NCBI RefSeq assembly: GCF_017654505.1
Contig: NC_054548.1
Coordinates: 25,230,870 to 25,294,869 of the forward strand
Reading direction: 5' to 3'
DNA length: 64,000 nt
Source: Polyodon spathula
Lineage: Eukaryota; Chordata; Actinopteri; Acipenseriformes; Polyodontidae
The notes under the pieces were generated by a model. It was not told where the DNA came from and did not search any database. It saw only the letters and a program-made list of their open reading frames with translations. Position numbers and translations under genes: made by a program. Within the stretch, counting starts at the first letter, position 1; every line of letters begins with the position of its first letter. This document shows, piece by piece, positions 11,401 to 22,477 of this stretch.

Positions 11401-14400
11401 AACTTAAATTCAAATGGCTTATTCAGTCTTGTCATTGTAAGAGTGTTTTAAGGCACACAAATTTGGTTTATTAAATCTTTCCAGAACCACCATCATATTA
11501 TTAACTCGTTTTGTATTGTGTTTTCTACAAGTGCATCTCATCTCTATAAAGTGGCATGTAAACAAACAGCGTAATGCGTCGCTGTTTATCTTCCTACAAA
11601 AAGTTGGAAATTGAGCTCCTGAGAATGAATCAGCCACAAGTTGCTTAGCAATTTTAGCGTTTTCCGCTCTGGCGAGTTGCTTCACCCTTGTGCATGTCTT
11701 GAATATTGCTCCTGTACAGGTATTCATAATTAATCTAGAGCTGCTGTTGAATTAACATGCGTAGGGGTGCTGTCAATTTAGTTTGACAGTTATTTTATTA
11801 ACATTAGTTTGTCTGTTCATTATAGTTGTATTAACATACTTGCCTATTGCTTTGACAAGTAGTATATATTTATTGATTCATGTTGTCTGGTCGACAGTCT
11901 TAAGGAACGCTTCGGCTAAGAACAGTGCTTGCTTCCCGAGGGGTGTTCTCTTAGCTGGAGACGACTGTAAAAATTATGGAAATTAACATCTGCTATTGGT
12001 CACGCTGAACTGAACTTGGCGGTGCAGGGGGATAGGTGTGACTATTATCGACTGGAAATTTGTGTATTGCGCAAAATACAAACATTTCTACATAAGCTTG
12101 TATTCGTCAGAAAATGAGGAGAATGGTACTTGGTTCAAAATGATTAATCCTTCCTGATAGATTAGCAAACTGAATTCCTTTGTATTAGTTCTACGAATCG
12201 ATCTTTCTACACCTGCTGTAGTGGGACAAAGTTGCTTGTACGTTTACTTCACATGTAGTACCATACACAAGCTACAGTACGTTTCATTCGACTGTGCAGT
12301 CACTCTTCTTCTAGTTTTAGTACAACAATGTGAGCAGTTTTACTCTATTTTTGTATTGGTCCTGTATAATGTGGATGATGCACAAGGATTGAAAGAAAAT
12401 TGTAAAACCTTCCATTCACTAGTAGCCTGAGGTTTCCTACCGCAGCGCTAACAGAGAAAAGTAAACGTGTTTTTTTTTCCTTTTTCAAATAACTTTTCAC
12501 AACGGCATTGCTGTGCATTTACATAATATTTAAGTTCTTTTTGCTTCAAGACGTTTTATAAACGCATTAACACAAGTCCAAGGTAGGTGATTTAACACGA
12601 GAGAATTGCACGTCTTTGAACAATAAGTATGTGTTAAGTGCGGTGCAATAAGGCAACCATTTTATTTTTTAGTCGACCATGTAGTAAAATAGGACCCTGC
12701 AGGCTCCAAAAATAAATGGCCTACTTGGAGCCTGACTAAAGCCCACTTTATCCTATGTATTGTTAAATTCTGCTTGCATTCAGCAGACCTCTAATTGCAA
12801 CTTGTGTGAACCAAGTATACACTAAATCCTTGAAGATCAAGTGAAGGACAGTATGCCATGGGTGTTAAAGCTGACCCAAGTTTTCTACTTTGTAAATCAA
12901 ATATTATCTTCAGATAAGACGTTTGAAACCTATGAAACCTAACAGCCCAACTGAAGTTGGGATCCATCCATCCATGGCCAAAATGTTTGCATCACTTTAG
13001 AATTTTAGGATTGAGGCATCATTATTTTTATTTATTTGTTTTAAAACAGCATGAACATTTACATTTTATTTAACAATTTAATCAAAGAAATTATATTTGC
13101 AAATGTCTACCGAAAGCCATAATAGTAGTAAAGTATTTCAGTATTTCATAATGTCCCAATTTTCAATTCAGTTTTTTGTCAATTATGTGGGAAAACTACA
13201 AAGCGGTATGATATTCAATATGTTAATGTAAGATTAACTAATTTTTGTTTTATAGTAATCTTACGTTAACATATTGAACATCACACCACTTTGTGGAAAA
13301 CTTGGGCTTGCTTAACATCCATGGCACACTGTTCTTCACTTGATCTTCAGGGGTTTATTTGACTTTATGTTATTATATAGGGTAATGTAAAACCTTTAGC
13401 CTAAAACCTTTACCTTTTACCATAGCTGTATGTAAGTAAATAAATCTAGGTACTGTGATTTTTATTTTTCACATTTGAGTAATGTAGTTAGAATCCTACC
13501 AATGTATTCGAGTGGGTAGTGTTTGAATTGAAGTTGAAAATGAATGCTCATAATCCCAAATGTTGTCCTGTTTTAGTAAGCGGAATAAGAAAGGGGAGAA
13601 GAATGGCAAAGGGCTGAGGCATTTCTCCATGAAGGTGTGTGAGAAGGTTCAAAGGAAAGGAACGACCTCTTATAACGAGGTCGCTGATGAACTGGTGGCA
13701 GAGTTCAGTACCCCAGATAACCACATTTCACCCAATGATTCAGTAAGTACTGTTGAGCAATGCAGGCTTCATCTTGTGAAGAAACATGTACATTTAGCCC
13801 TTCGCTGCAGGCACTGCTGGTATACAGCTTGTTAAAGTAGTGCGCATTACTTAAAGGTTGAAGTGTGGAACTTCTGTTCAAGTTTCATCCTAATGGGTGT
13901 TATAGAGCTTACAAAGCAAACTGGGATGGGTGTGACAGCAGTTTATGTGAAGTGTCACAGAACCATCTGCAGTGTTCATGAGAAACATATTGCCGTGCTG
14001 TACTTATTGTTGCCCTTATCCCAGCACTTTTGTTTTCAGTGTTTTGTTTTTTTTAAGCTTTCACACAGGAATGTTTGCAAGGAGAAAGATTTTGTTCTAA
14101 ATTTCACAGTGTAGCAGGAGGAAGTATGATCTGGGTGCAACTGATCTTTTAGAGATTTTTATTTATTTATTTTTCTCCTGGTGAATGCTCCTGGGTAAGT
14201 GTTGAGAAATGTCTTGCCCAGTTGACTTGACATGTGTGATTTAAATAAAAATGTTTAAAAACATTATTCACGATAGCGAATATAAACTGCAATTTTATAA
14301 TGAAAAAGATAACTCGGATATTCCATACTAAGTTGCTACTGTAAGATATAGATATGTAATGACTTCATAAATGAAGTTGACTGGTGCTGTATAGGAATCT

Positions 14401-17400
14401 AACCAGTTTTTGTTTCTCTTGCAGCATGTTTACGATCAGAAAAATATCAGACGTCGAGTCTATGATGCCTTAAATGTGCTTATGGCAATGAATATTATCT
14501 CTAAGGAGAAGAAGGAAATCAAATGGATCGGACTCCCTACCAACTCAGCTCAGGAATGTCAGAATTTAGAGGTATGAATAAAACAGACGAAGTAGGTGAC
14601 CAAAACTGACATTCAGATACTCAATGTAAGTACGTACATTACTTTGCTGGTTATGTAGCATTCTAGATAATGGTGGTAACATTCTCGCAAGAGTAGTTGG
14701 CTGTCATAAGGAAAGGTTGTGCTGTTCTTAAAGGTTTCATTGTCTTTTTAAGGTGGAGAGGCAAAGAAAACTTGAGAGAATAAAGCAAAAGCAATCCCAG
14801 CTACAGGAACTCATTCTACAGGTAAAAATAACAATTAACATGCTGCTTATCTTGTACTAAGACTCTTGTAATGGTTGTGTGTGTGTGTAAGAACACATAG
14901 TCTAAGCACTAATCTGTTCAGTTATTTAAATTGTTCATGGAAGAGGTGGTTTGTACAAACCAGGTAACAACTCATCCATGACCAAAGCACCCTTGATTGT
15001 CAACCCTAATCTTCAAGTAACATGATGGCTGAGGTGGTGTGTTTTTTTTTTTTTGTTGTTGTTTTTGATCGGATGTTTTTCACACATTTNNNNNNNNNNA
15101 AAAAAAAAAAGATTCTACCTAATTTGATATGCCCTATTAGAATGTGGCCTTAGCAAACTAGAAGTCTGAAGACAAACAGGTCACCTCTGTTCCTGCTGTC
15201 AAGCCAATCCTCTTTCCCCTGAACCTAAATAACCGGTGCTGTGAAGCTCATGAAACCTGGAGACAAGTGCCCGGCCTGGGAAGTAACCCCCCGGATAAGT
15301 TTGGCATCTGACCAGTCATGGTCACTGAAATGTGATGAGGCAAACTAGCCACATATGATATGCTTTTCCACCCCTACCCTTTACGTTATCCTCGTGGATA
15401 AAAACTTTTGCCTGGTGTAATGCACTAAAACAGTAATGGCTTTGCAATAGCTTCCACCCTCCATTGCCATGAAGCTAGTCTTGTAGAAAATAATAATTTT
15501 TGAAGTAATCAAAATTAAGAAGCTTTACATTCATAATTTGAAGAGCTGAACAAGCAGTTGATGGATTGTTTACTGTGTTGGCAGCTCTCTAAAAGGCACA
15601 GACCACTTGGTGAGCGCACTGCCAACAGCTGCAGTCCATAACCTGTGGGGCCAAGCCTCTAATCAACTGGAGTGACACATTGCGTACTGTAAACACGACC
15701 GTGCACAGAAAGCTATAGACCTCATTTAATTTATTTCTGATGCTACATTTCAATAGTTTCATGAGTTTCCCTATTCACTTGCTTGTTCCAGTGTGGCATG
15801 GGAGAGGTCACATGATTGAAACATTTTAAGTGGTCTTTTGGAAGGGGTGCCATATTCAAGTGGAGTCAGGGGCTGACAAATAAATCAATAGCCCGGGACT
15901 AGCAAAAATTGCATCCGGACTACCGAATTGTAATGTTCCAAAGCCTGCGGGACTACAGGTGGCTTCTAAAGATTCTTTTTTTCAAGCAGTTACTCTTTCA
16001 TTACTTTGTACAGACAAACAGCTCAGTTTTCTTCCCGTTCAGTACACGCCTACTTAGTTGAAGTGGTAGCTATAGTAACCAGCGAATCCAATCGTGATTG
16101 GTTCATGCCTTAAGATTCATGACTTTTTTTTTTTAATCGCACATTAGTTGCTTGCAAAATCACATGACAGAAACCATTCACAGCGGGGAATTTTCATTAT
16201 ACTTTACTAGAGTGGCGCCGGCGGTATATAGTGATTGCAAGTATACAGTAGGCATATAACAAATAATAAACAGGCGAGAACACTGTACTCTGAGTGGCTA
16301 TCGCAGTGTTACCGAGGTGCAGGGACACTGCAGCTTAAGCACAGTAGAAAGTTAATAAGTGTGTTACTTTATTTTTTTTATTTCCAACTTTACAGTTAGC
16401 TAACGGTATTGTGAGGGAGCCCCCTCACATGGTAATGTCTTTATGTACTATTTTAATGCCCTATTTTTAATGCCATGACATTATTGTTTTTATTAAGTCA
16501 GCAGAAAGCCGTGCTTATGTTTATTCTGTGTACATGTTTAAGCCTCTAAGTTTATTTGTACGGTACTACTGTTTGTTGATTGTATATAATACATCTTCAA
16601 AACAAATGCAACACTTGCAGAGTTTAGTTTCTGAATGTGTAGTGGATAGTGTGAGTGCACAGGGTAAAGAGAAATTAACTAATCCTTTTTTATATTTGTG
16701 TTTTATAGATATTTTTATGAATATTTAAAAATCTAAAAGTAAACAGGATGAAATTGTTTAGCTAATGAAGACCGGTAAAAGGTGGGGCTAGCTAATATAA
16801 ATGGCACAGGTGAGGACAAATAAAAACAATACGACTACTACAAGTGCATAATTCCCACAGTCCATTTAGGACCCAGAACGTGATTGGTTTAATTTGTTAC
16901 GCAGTGAATATTTTAAAACTAATGATGAGATATTGGTTGGATCAAAACCCAGACTTTGTCCCCAGGACTGACAAAGCAAATGATGCGGTCAAACATAATT
17001 TCCTCCATTTCATATAAGAAACTATTATTAACTTGTTGTTTGGTAGAAATATTAACAGAAACTAGCGTTTTAGCAAACTTTGGCAGTATCTGGTCACATA
17101 TGGTAAAAAAAAAAAAAAAAAAAAAAACTGTATTAGTAGTGGCCCTCAAGTGATGTTGGATTTCTTTTCTGAATCTTAAAACATTAAAGTTGTATCCGTT
17201 TACTTTTTTTAATGGTGCATAGCTTTAAATGGAAATGTTTATGTACTGAAATGTGGGCTATCAATTTGTGGTTGGCTAACGTAGTTTACCTACAGTAGTG
17301 ATTTGTCCACCCCTGGGAATACTGTTTCCATTCTTATTTGTTTTTTAAACCTTTTTTGTTTTCTTGTTGTAGCAAATTGCCTTTAAAAATCTTGTTCAGA

Positions 17401-20400
17401 GAAACCGTCAGCAAGAGCAGCAGACGAGTCGACCCCCGCCTTCCAACTCTGTGATCCACTTACCCTTTATAATAGTGAACACCAGCAAGAAGACAGTCAT
17501 TGACTGCAGCATCTCAAATGACAAGTAGGTCCTCAAATACATAGGCATTCTAGCTTTCACTGGTGGTGGTGGGGGGGTCTGGTTGCCTGAAATGCACATC
17601 AGGACCGCTATTTAAGTCTACAAAAAGTTTGCTAACAGATGTAAAATAGTATGCCAACTATCATAAAAAAACAGGTAAAATTAGAACTGCCAGGCAGTTT
17701 TACAGCTTCGAAGCCCCAGTATCAGTACCCATCTAAGTGTGTTTAGTTCTCAATGTGCCAAGTTTAAAATCAGCAACTTCAACAGTTCCACAAAGATTTC
17801 AAATGTTTTTTTTTTTTTTTCCCAAAATGCATCGGGCAGCCATCTTGTTTAACGCACATATGCCATTTTGGAAAATGTAAGTTTTACCGACGGGCACGAT
17901 TTTTTTCAAGTTTGGAGTTAGTCAAGTAAACCAATTTTAAACTGAAGCAGTTTTAAATATAAGAAGAAAATGTAGGAGTGGCAGCCATATTGTTTCACGA
18001 AGCATAGCTATTTTAACATATTTGTATTCCGCTGTCACCGGAACGATGCCTACCAAGTTTGGAGTCTGTTGGTCAGACTGTTTTCAAATAAAAGCAGTCT
18101 GCTGTTAAGGGTGCGTTTTGGTGAAATTTGCAGCAGCCATTTTACTATTGAATTGTACCACAGCAGCTTCTGCTTTGCAAGCAGGTTTGGATGGTGATAA
18201 TATCTGCCAAGTGTCAGATCAGTCACTTCAATGGTGCCAAAGGACATTTCAGGAGGTTTCAAGAAGAAATTCGTCACACGGCCATTTCTTTTAACACCAG
18301 TTTAATACCAGTTTCTTAAGTCAGTTGTACTGCTACATTATCAAGGGTCATGCTTGTGGAGTTTTGAGTTAGTCAAGTAAATCGTTTGTCAACTGAGGCA
18401 GTTTTGAATTTCAAATGTAAACGTATAACTGGCGGCCATCTTGTTTTAAAAACATCACCATTTTCACATATTTGTATCCCATTGTTACTGGGACGATAAC
18501 TACCAAGTTTGGAGTTTGTTGGTCAAACGGTTTTCAAACAACAGCACATGGTTGTTCGGGGAGCGTTTCGATAAGATTTGTGGCAGCCATTTTGACATTA
18601 AAATTTACCACAGCAACTTCTGCTTCTCAAACTTGATGCAGGTTTGGATGCTGATGATATATGCCAAGTGTCAGATCAATCGCTTCACCGGTTCCCAAGA
18701 AGAAGATTTCGAAAGATTTTACAAAATTTTTTCAACATCTGACAGCCAATGTATCTAGCTTGTTACCTGCTAAGTCAGAACCTGAACCGTCACACAGCTT
18801 CGAAGCAGCAGCAGTTTAAAGTTTTGGGAAGGAAAATAAAAAAGATAAAGAAAAAATCTTAACAATAACAGTAGGCTTCCCAGCCTTTTGGCTGGGAAGC
18901 CTAATAAATTCTGCCTGTATTCAGGACTATTTTGCAAAGTTTTGAGTGTACGGTAGGGACCTTCATGATGAATCTGCTTTCTTCTTCATCAGGTTTGAAT
19001 ATTTATTTAACTTTGATAACACTTTTGAAATTCACGACGACATTGAGGTGTTGAAGCGAATGGGAATGGCCTGTGGTTTGGAGTCTGGGAAGTGCTCACC
19101 AGAGGACCTGAAGATTGCAAGGAGCTTGATACCCAAAGCACTGGAACCATACCTAACAGGTCCGGTTTCTGAATACTTTGGGAATGGGAGGATTTTAACA
19201 TGTTGCCGTTTTGATTTTAGTGGAGTGGTAACACTGTCAAAATAGCTTTAAAAAAATATATATATTAGGAGCAATTTATTTTCTGCATTTGTACCTAAAA
19301 TGTATTGCAGTACTTGTTTTTTTGTTTTGGGGCAGGGTTGCTACCAAAATAAATGTTATAGCCTTTGTTAAATATAAAATATGATATCCTAATTAAAATT
19401 ACTTATTTTCTTAAGCTGTAATATGATCACTTATTTTATATATTGCATTTATTTACAATTGTTTACACCAACTGCTAAATCACAATGGATTCAGTTTATT
19501 GCTCGCCTTGCTGTGTTTAAAAAATCATCCGTTTCCTTTGCAGTTTCCTTTACTCAAACTATTTTTTCATTGACGTTTTAAAAAATAATTTTAAATTCTC
19601 GTTTATTAATAACTTGAAATTGCCTAAATAAAAAAAAAAAAACTTTGCTGTCTAATGGTGTTATCCTCCATAATTTCTAATAATATTGTTTAACAATAAT
19701 TGTGATTATAGAAATAAAACCAAGCTACAATGTTAAAGGGCCTGCAGTCAGTATCCACTGTGCAACAGTACTGCTTACAGTAATGTACTTGGCTTGATTC
19801 ATGGTTTTGCAGCGATCCTGAATTTTTAAAAGATCACTCTGTCGAAGCTGACGGGTTTCATTTGTTATTGTTGACGTCTGTAGTAGAACTACTAGAAAGT
19901 GTATTTTGAGAAGTGAAAGCATGTTTAGCATTTAGGTCGTACAGCAGACTAGATGCACTCCTGTGTGATACTGGAACTCACTTTGACAGTAGATACAAGT
20001 AACCCTCTTTTTATATCCAATGAACTGACAAGTTTAAAACAAAACAAAAATTCCCATTCACAAGTCCTTCAGTTTGAGTGCTTTGCTACCTAATGTGGTT
20101 CTAATTTTATATGCAAATGATGACTGCACTCATTCAATCCTGGCATGCACTCATGTATTAAAATGGTGCCACAGCAAATTAATTGCAGTATGCAAAGAGG
20201 GGTAAGATAGAGAACTGCAATTTAACGTGCATTAGAATGAATCTTCCAAAAATAACTTATTTATTTTTTTACAGAAATGGCTCACGGATCAATCAACAAT
20301 GTTTATGTCCCTGGAGAGGCTTCCAATGGGGGTCGTTGTCATACTGGGAGGTGGGTCATGTTGGAAGTTTAAGTGGTTTCGAGGTTTTTTCTAGAAGCAA

Positions 20401-22477
20401 CAATCATTGTTTAAAGCTTGATTGCAGTTACTGTTCTGTAAAGGCCTCAGTTTTTTTTTAAATGAATAAATGCTTAAACGTCAGGCCAGAGAATACGCTA
20501 ACGGTGAGGCATTTGAAAGTGAATTCTAGACAATAACCATGACCTATCTTTGGGTTATTATGGAGAAAAGAATTGAGGATTTAATTATCCCAAATAGGGA
20601 TGCATGTCTTTGGCAATGGGATATATTGCATGGGTTGCCTGTCAGTATGTGCATGTATCAGGTGTGTATAGAACAGCTTCTTCTAAGCCTGGTGAAACGT
20701 GCACAAGCTATTGAGAGTATCACAGTCTGAGTGTAGAAGGAGTTGTCTGTTATGGCTATGGTGACGTGAAATAGCCTTTTATAGGGATAAAAGTTTATAT
20801 CACGACAATGAAAGTGTAATGTTTAATTTAAGTGAAGTACTCTGATTTATTTATTTCTGGCGTGGATTATATAATAGTGTTAAAATATTGCTAACATTGT
20901 ACCGGTATAGAACACTGGAATTACATGATGTGTTGCTTGCTTGCGAGGTGTGGGTGACGCCATCTTGGGGTAGCGTGTAGAACACTATTATACAGTGGGG
21001 CATAAGACTATGGAGATGTAAACTCCATGTTGGAAAACATGGATCGAGAATTGATTAGTAGTTTGCTACGCATGTGGACTGGCAGAGCTATACTGGTGTT
21101 CTTTTCTGAAAGGAGACTAATATTGCAGATAGCAGACTGTTTGGTTCAAATTGCATGTACTGCTAACCATTGATAGAGACGATGCGTCTACAAGCTGCTG
21201 CCCAACATTGACTGCAAGCTAATGAGAACAATGCTGTGGACTAGAAGGGAACAGGCTCTAAAGACTTCAGAGAGATCGAAAGAGGTAATGCCACTGGGAT
21301 CAAAGGGGGTCCCAAGAAGATAGCAAAAGGCAGATGTATGGACCTTTTGTCTCCAGGAGTGTGAAGAATGCACGGAGTTCAGAGGTTGTCACACTAGACT
21401 ACACACACACACACACAATAAATTAAATTACCTTTGCAATTGGTAAAGTGTCAGAAAGGGGAGGTGGACCATCTATACAGAAGGGTATTTAATGTCATGC
21501 AAACATTATGAGTATTATGTTTGTCCTGTACCTGGGACCAGACTCCCTGCATATTTCAATAAACCTGGCAACTGATTGAAGAAAAGGACTCTGTGCATTT
21601 TCTTGAATCTACTTAATCACCATCATTTTTTTAAAGTTACTTCACTCCATAATAGTATAAACAGATGGTATTGATTTTAATATTAATGTTACGGGTAATG
21701 GAATCATTGTTAATGGATTCAACTTATGTGTTGTAGTTCTAGTCATTGAGTCCAAATAACCATGTTTCTAACAGTTTTTAAGACTGGACTAGTGGGTGGG
21801 GCTTACTGGCAAGCAGTTATAGTATAAGTTCTCTGTGAATCGGTTTGAGAGATCTCTCCCCCGAGGTGCCTGTAAGATAGTGCAGGTTATTAAGGGACTG
21901 CAGTGAGAAGGGGGATGCTAGCTTATGTATTCCTGGAGAAGTTATTGCAAATACCATTTCTCTGCTTATTGTTGTGTTAGTCAGTATCATAATTGTCCAG
22001 TTTTGTTCCTGTCAATCATTGGCTGCTCCTTTTAAAGTGTCCTGCTGCTGCACTTTGGAGGTCGTGGTAATAAAGACTTAGTTTAATTTGCAACATCTTG
22101 TTTGTTGACTTCTTCCTGTCTGTCTACTCTCACATCAACTTCTGGCTACACTACTACACCCCTCTTACAATGGCATTGTTCACATAAGGATGAACAGATT
22201 GTTCAATGCCTGTATCACACGTCTGTTTCCATGTTCGTAAGGTGGATGGTAGGGTATGGCGGTCAATTTTTATTTCTGATGGTTCCAATTCCAATTGTGT
22301 TGGTTGTTAATTCTGTCTCCTCCCTCTGGTTACAGTGACAATGGTGCAGAAGGGACAGTGGCCTCCAGTTCTAATGGCTCCCATTACAGTGGCTCCAGAG
22401 TAGAGACCCCTGTGTCCTACATGGAGGATGATGATGAAGACGAGGACGACTATGACGAGAATGATGACGAAGACTAG
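5173..22477 (+). CDS. TFDP1: Transcription factor Dp-1 (10 coding exons, start codon not in view)
   Basis: Dimer partner of E2F factors; the E2F/DP heterodimer binds cell-cycle promoters in the nucleus. Coding exons: 5173-5239, 8894-8997, 10362-10483, 13577-13742, 14425-14571, 14753-14821, 17373-17524, 18993-19159, 20275-20350, 22336-22477. All join in phase and give 403 codons plus TAG. The first visible exon opens [20 protein letters not shown], as in vertebrate Dp-1, so only about four N-terminal residues (human MAKD) are missing. Next come a basic stretch ([11 protein letters not shown]), the winged-helix DNA-binding domain with the RRVYD motif at 14452-14466, the coiled-coil dimerisation helix ([18 protein letters not shown]), the DP-type core ([16 protein letters not shown]) and an acidic tail rich in D/E. 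The segment before the tail differs most from human. The donor after the eighth exon (GTCCGG) is a weak match. No frameshift or stop is present. TFDP2 is less likely from the N-terminus and the synteny. Confidence 0.97.
5402..5446. repeat. (GT)n-(AT)n microsatellite
   Basis: About 16 GT units followed by a short AT run in a TFDP1 intron. Confidence 0.95.
5782..6366. mobile_element. piggyBac-like MITE in a TFDP1 intron
   Basis: The segment opens CCCCTTTGCAGTCC and closes GGACCGCAAAGGG, a near-perfect terminal inverted repeat. It is flanked by TTA on the left (5779-5781) and TTAC on the right (6367-6370), which resembles a decayed TTAA target. Inner words (ATGTCAGGTCC at the left, GTCAGACCTGGC at the right) extend the inverted similarity. 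No transposase is encoded, so it would be non-autonomous. The piggyBac label is inferred from the termini and target. Confidence 0.5.
6549..7148 (+). mobile_element. Solo LTR with 5-bp target-site duplication
   Basis: The 590-bp block at 6554-7143 begins TGTGGCAAAG and ends TTTCTGACA. It is bounded on both sides by AGGTC (6549-6553 and 7144-7148), a perfect 5-bp duplication. It holds a TATA-like CATAAAAG near 6830 and an ATTAAA at 7052-7057. There is no internal coding sequence, so it is best read as the product of LTR-LTR recombination. It lies in a TFDP1 intron in the sense direction and carries its own polyadenylation signal. Confidence 0.85.
6773..6826. repeat. Inverted repeat inside the solo LTR
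   Basis: TGTACCGAGACTC at 6775-6787 pairs perfectly with GAGTCTCGGTACA at 6812-6824 across a 24-nt spacer. The arms extend about three more bases with one mismatch. It lies just upstream of the LTR's TATA-like box, so it could be a regulatory palindrome of the element. Confidence 0.85.
7149..8893. other. TFDP1 intron sequence
   Basis: AT-rich intron between the first and second visible coding exons. No further exon or recognisable element was found. The short frame at 8503-8691 shows no known similarity and lacks splice or composition support. Confidence 0.6.
10484..12828. other. TFDP1 intron, partly repeat-like
   Basis: Intron after the third visible coding exon. A stretch around 10920-11030 and another around 11880-12040 are more GC-rich and contain short inverted words, which suggests old repeats. 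No family could be assigned and no exon was found. Confidence 0.4.
12829..13350. repeat. Nested inverted repeat containing a Tc1-type MITE copy
   Basis: The outer left arm 12829-12885 (CTTGAAGATCAAGTGAAG...) is the approximate reverse complement of 13296-13350 (...TTCACTTGATCTTCAG). Between them, from about 12974, lies sequence related to the element at 30530-30868 (GGCCAAAATGTTTGCATCAC, then TCAAAGAAATTA and CAAAGCGGTAT). An inner palindrome joins 13195-13235 with 13256-13295 around a 20-nt spacer. The structure resembles two overlapping element ends in opposite orientation. Confidence 0.75.
15090..15099. other. Run of 10 Ns (assembly gap)
   Basis: Ten undetermined bases in a TFDP1 intron, between a T-rich stretch and an A run. 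The true length of this position is unknown. No coding exon is interrupted. Confidence 0.99.
15866..17316. mobile_element. Probable non-autonomous hAT-like element
   Basis: The left end CAGGGGCTGACAAAT (from 15866) and the right end ATTTGTCCACCCCTG (to about 17316) are near inverted copies of CAGGGGTGGACAAAT. The interior is about 1.4 kb with no transposase frame, and a TATA-like GGTATATAG lies near 16225. No convincing 8-bp duplication was seen at the ends, which lowers confidence. Confidence 0.4.
17650..18745. repeat. Tandem array of about 450-bp units (about 2.4 copies)
   Basis: The word TACCAAGTTTGGAGT occurs at 18051 and again at 18501, and GAGTTAGTCAAGTAAA at about 17915 and 18366, giving a period near 450 bp. 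Both full units contain in order a GGCAGCCAT word, the CCAAGTTTGGAGT word, TTTTCAAA, AGCAACTTCTGCTT-like sequence, GCAGGTTTGGATG, TGCCAAGTGTCAGATCA and a CTTCAACGG-like word. The end of a third unit is visible at 17700-17800. Each unit also holds two related half-units. No frame runs through it. Confidence 0.85.
18872..18903. repeat. Perfect 14-bp hairpin with TTTT loop
   Basis: TAGGCTTCCCAGCC is followed by TTTT and then its exact complement GGCTGGGAAGCCTA. It stands about 130 bp after the 450-bp array and about 90 bp before a TFDP1 exon. It could mark the end of a mobile element. Confidence 0.9.
19160..20274. other. TFDP1 intron sequence
   Basis: AT-rich intron beginning with the weak donor GTCCGG and ending in a T-rich tract with TTACAG. 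No repeat family or additional exon recognised. Confidence 0.6.
20930..21612 (+). mobile_element. Possible LTR remnant
   Basis: A region in the last TFDP1 intron has an LTR-like 3' end: CAATAAACCTGG near 21560 followed by about 50 bp of U5-like sequence. No matched termini or target duplication could be fixed, and no coding sequence is present. It could be ordinary intron. Confidence 0.25.
21690..22158 (+). mobile_element. Possible second LTR remnant
   Basis: GTAATAAAGACTTAG near 22069 is followed by about 80 bp ending CTACACTACTACA, in the style of an R/U5 end. The left boundary is uncertain (TGTTACGGG at about 21688 is one option). The 5-bp flanks tried do not match. Confidence 0.25.
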
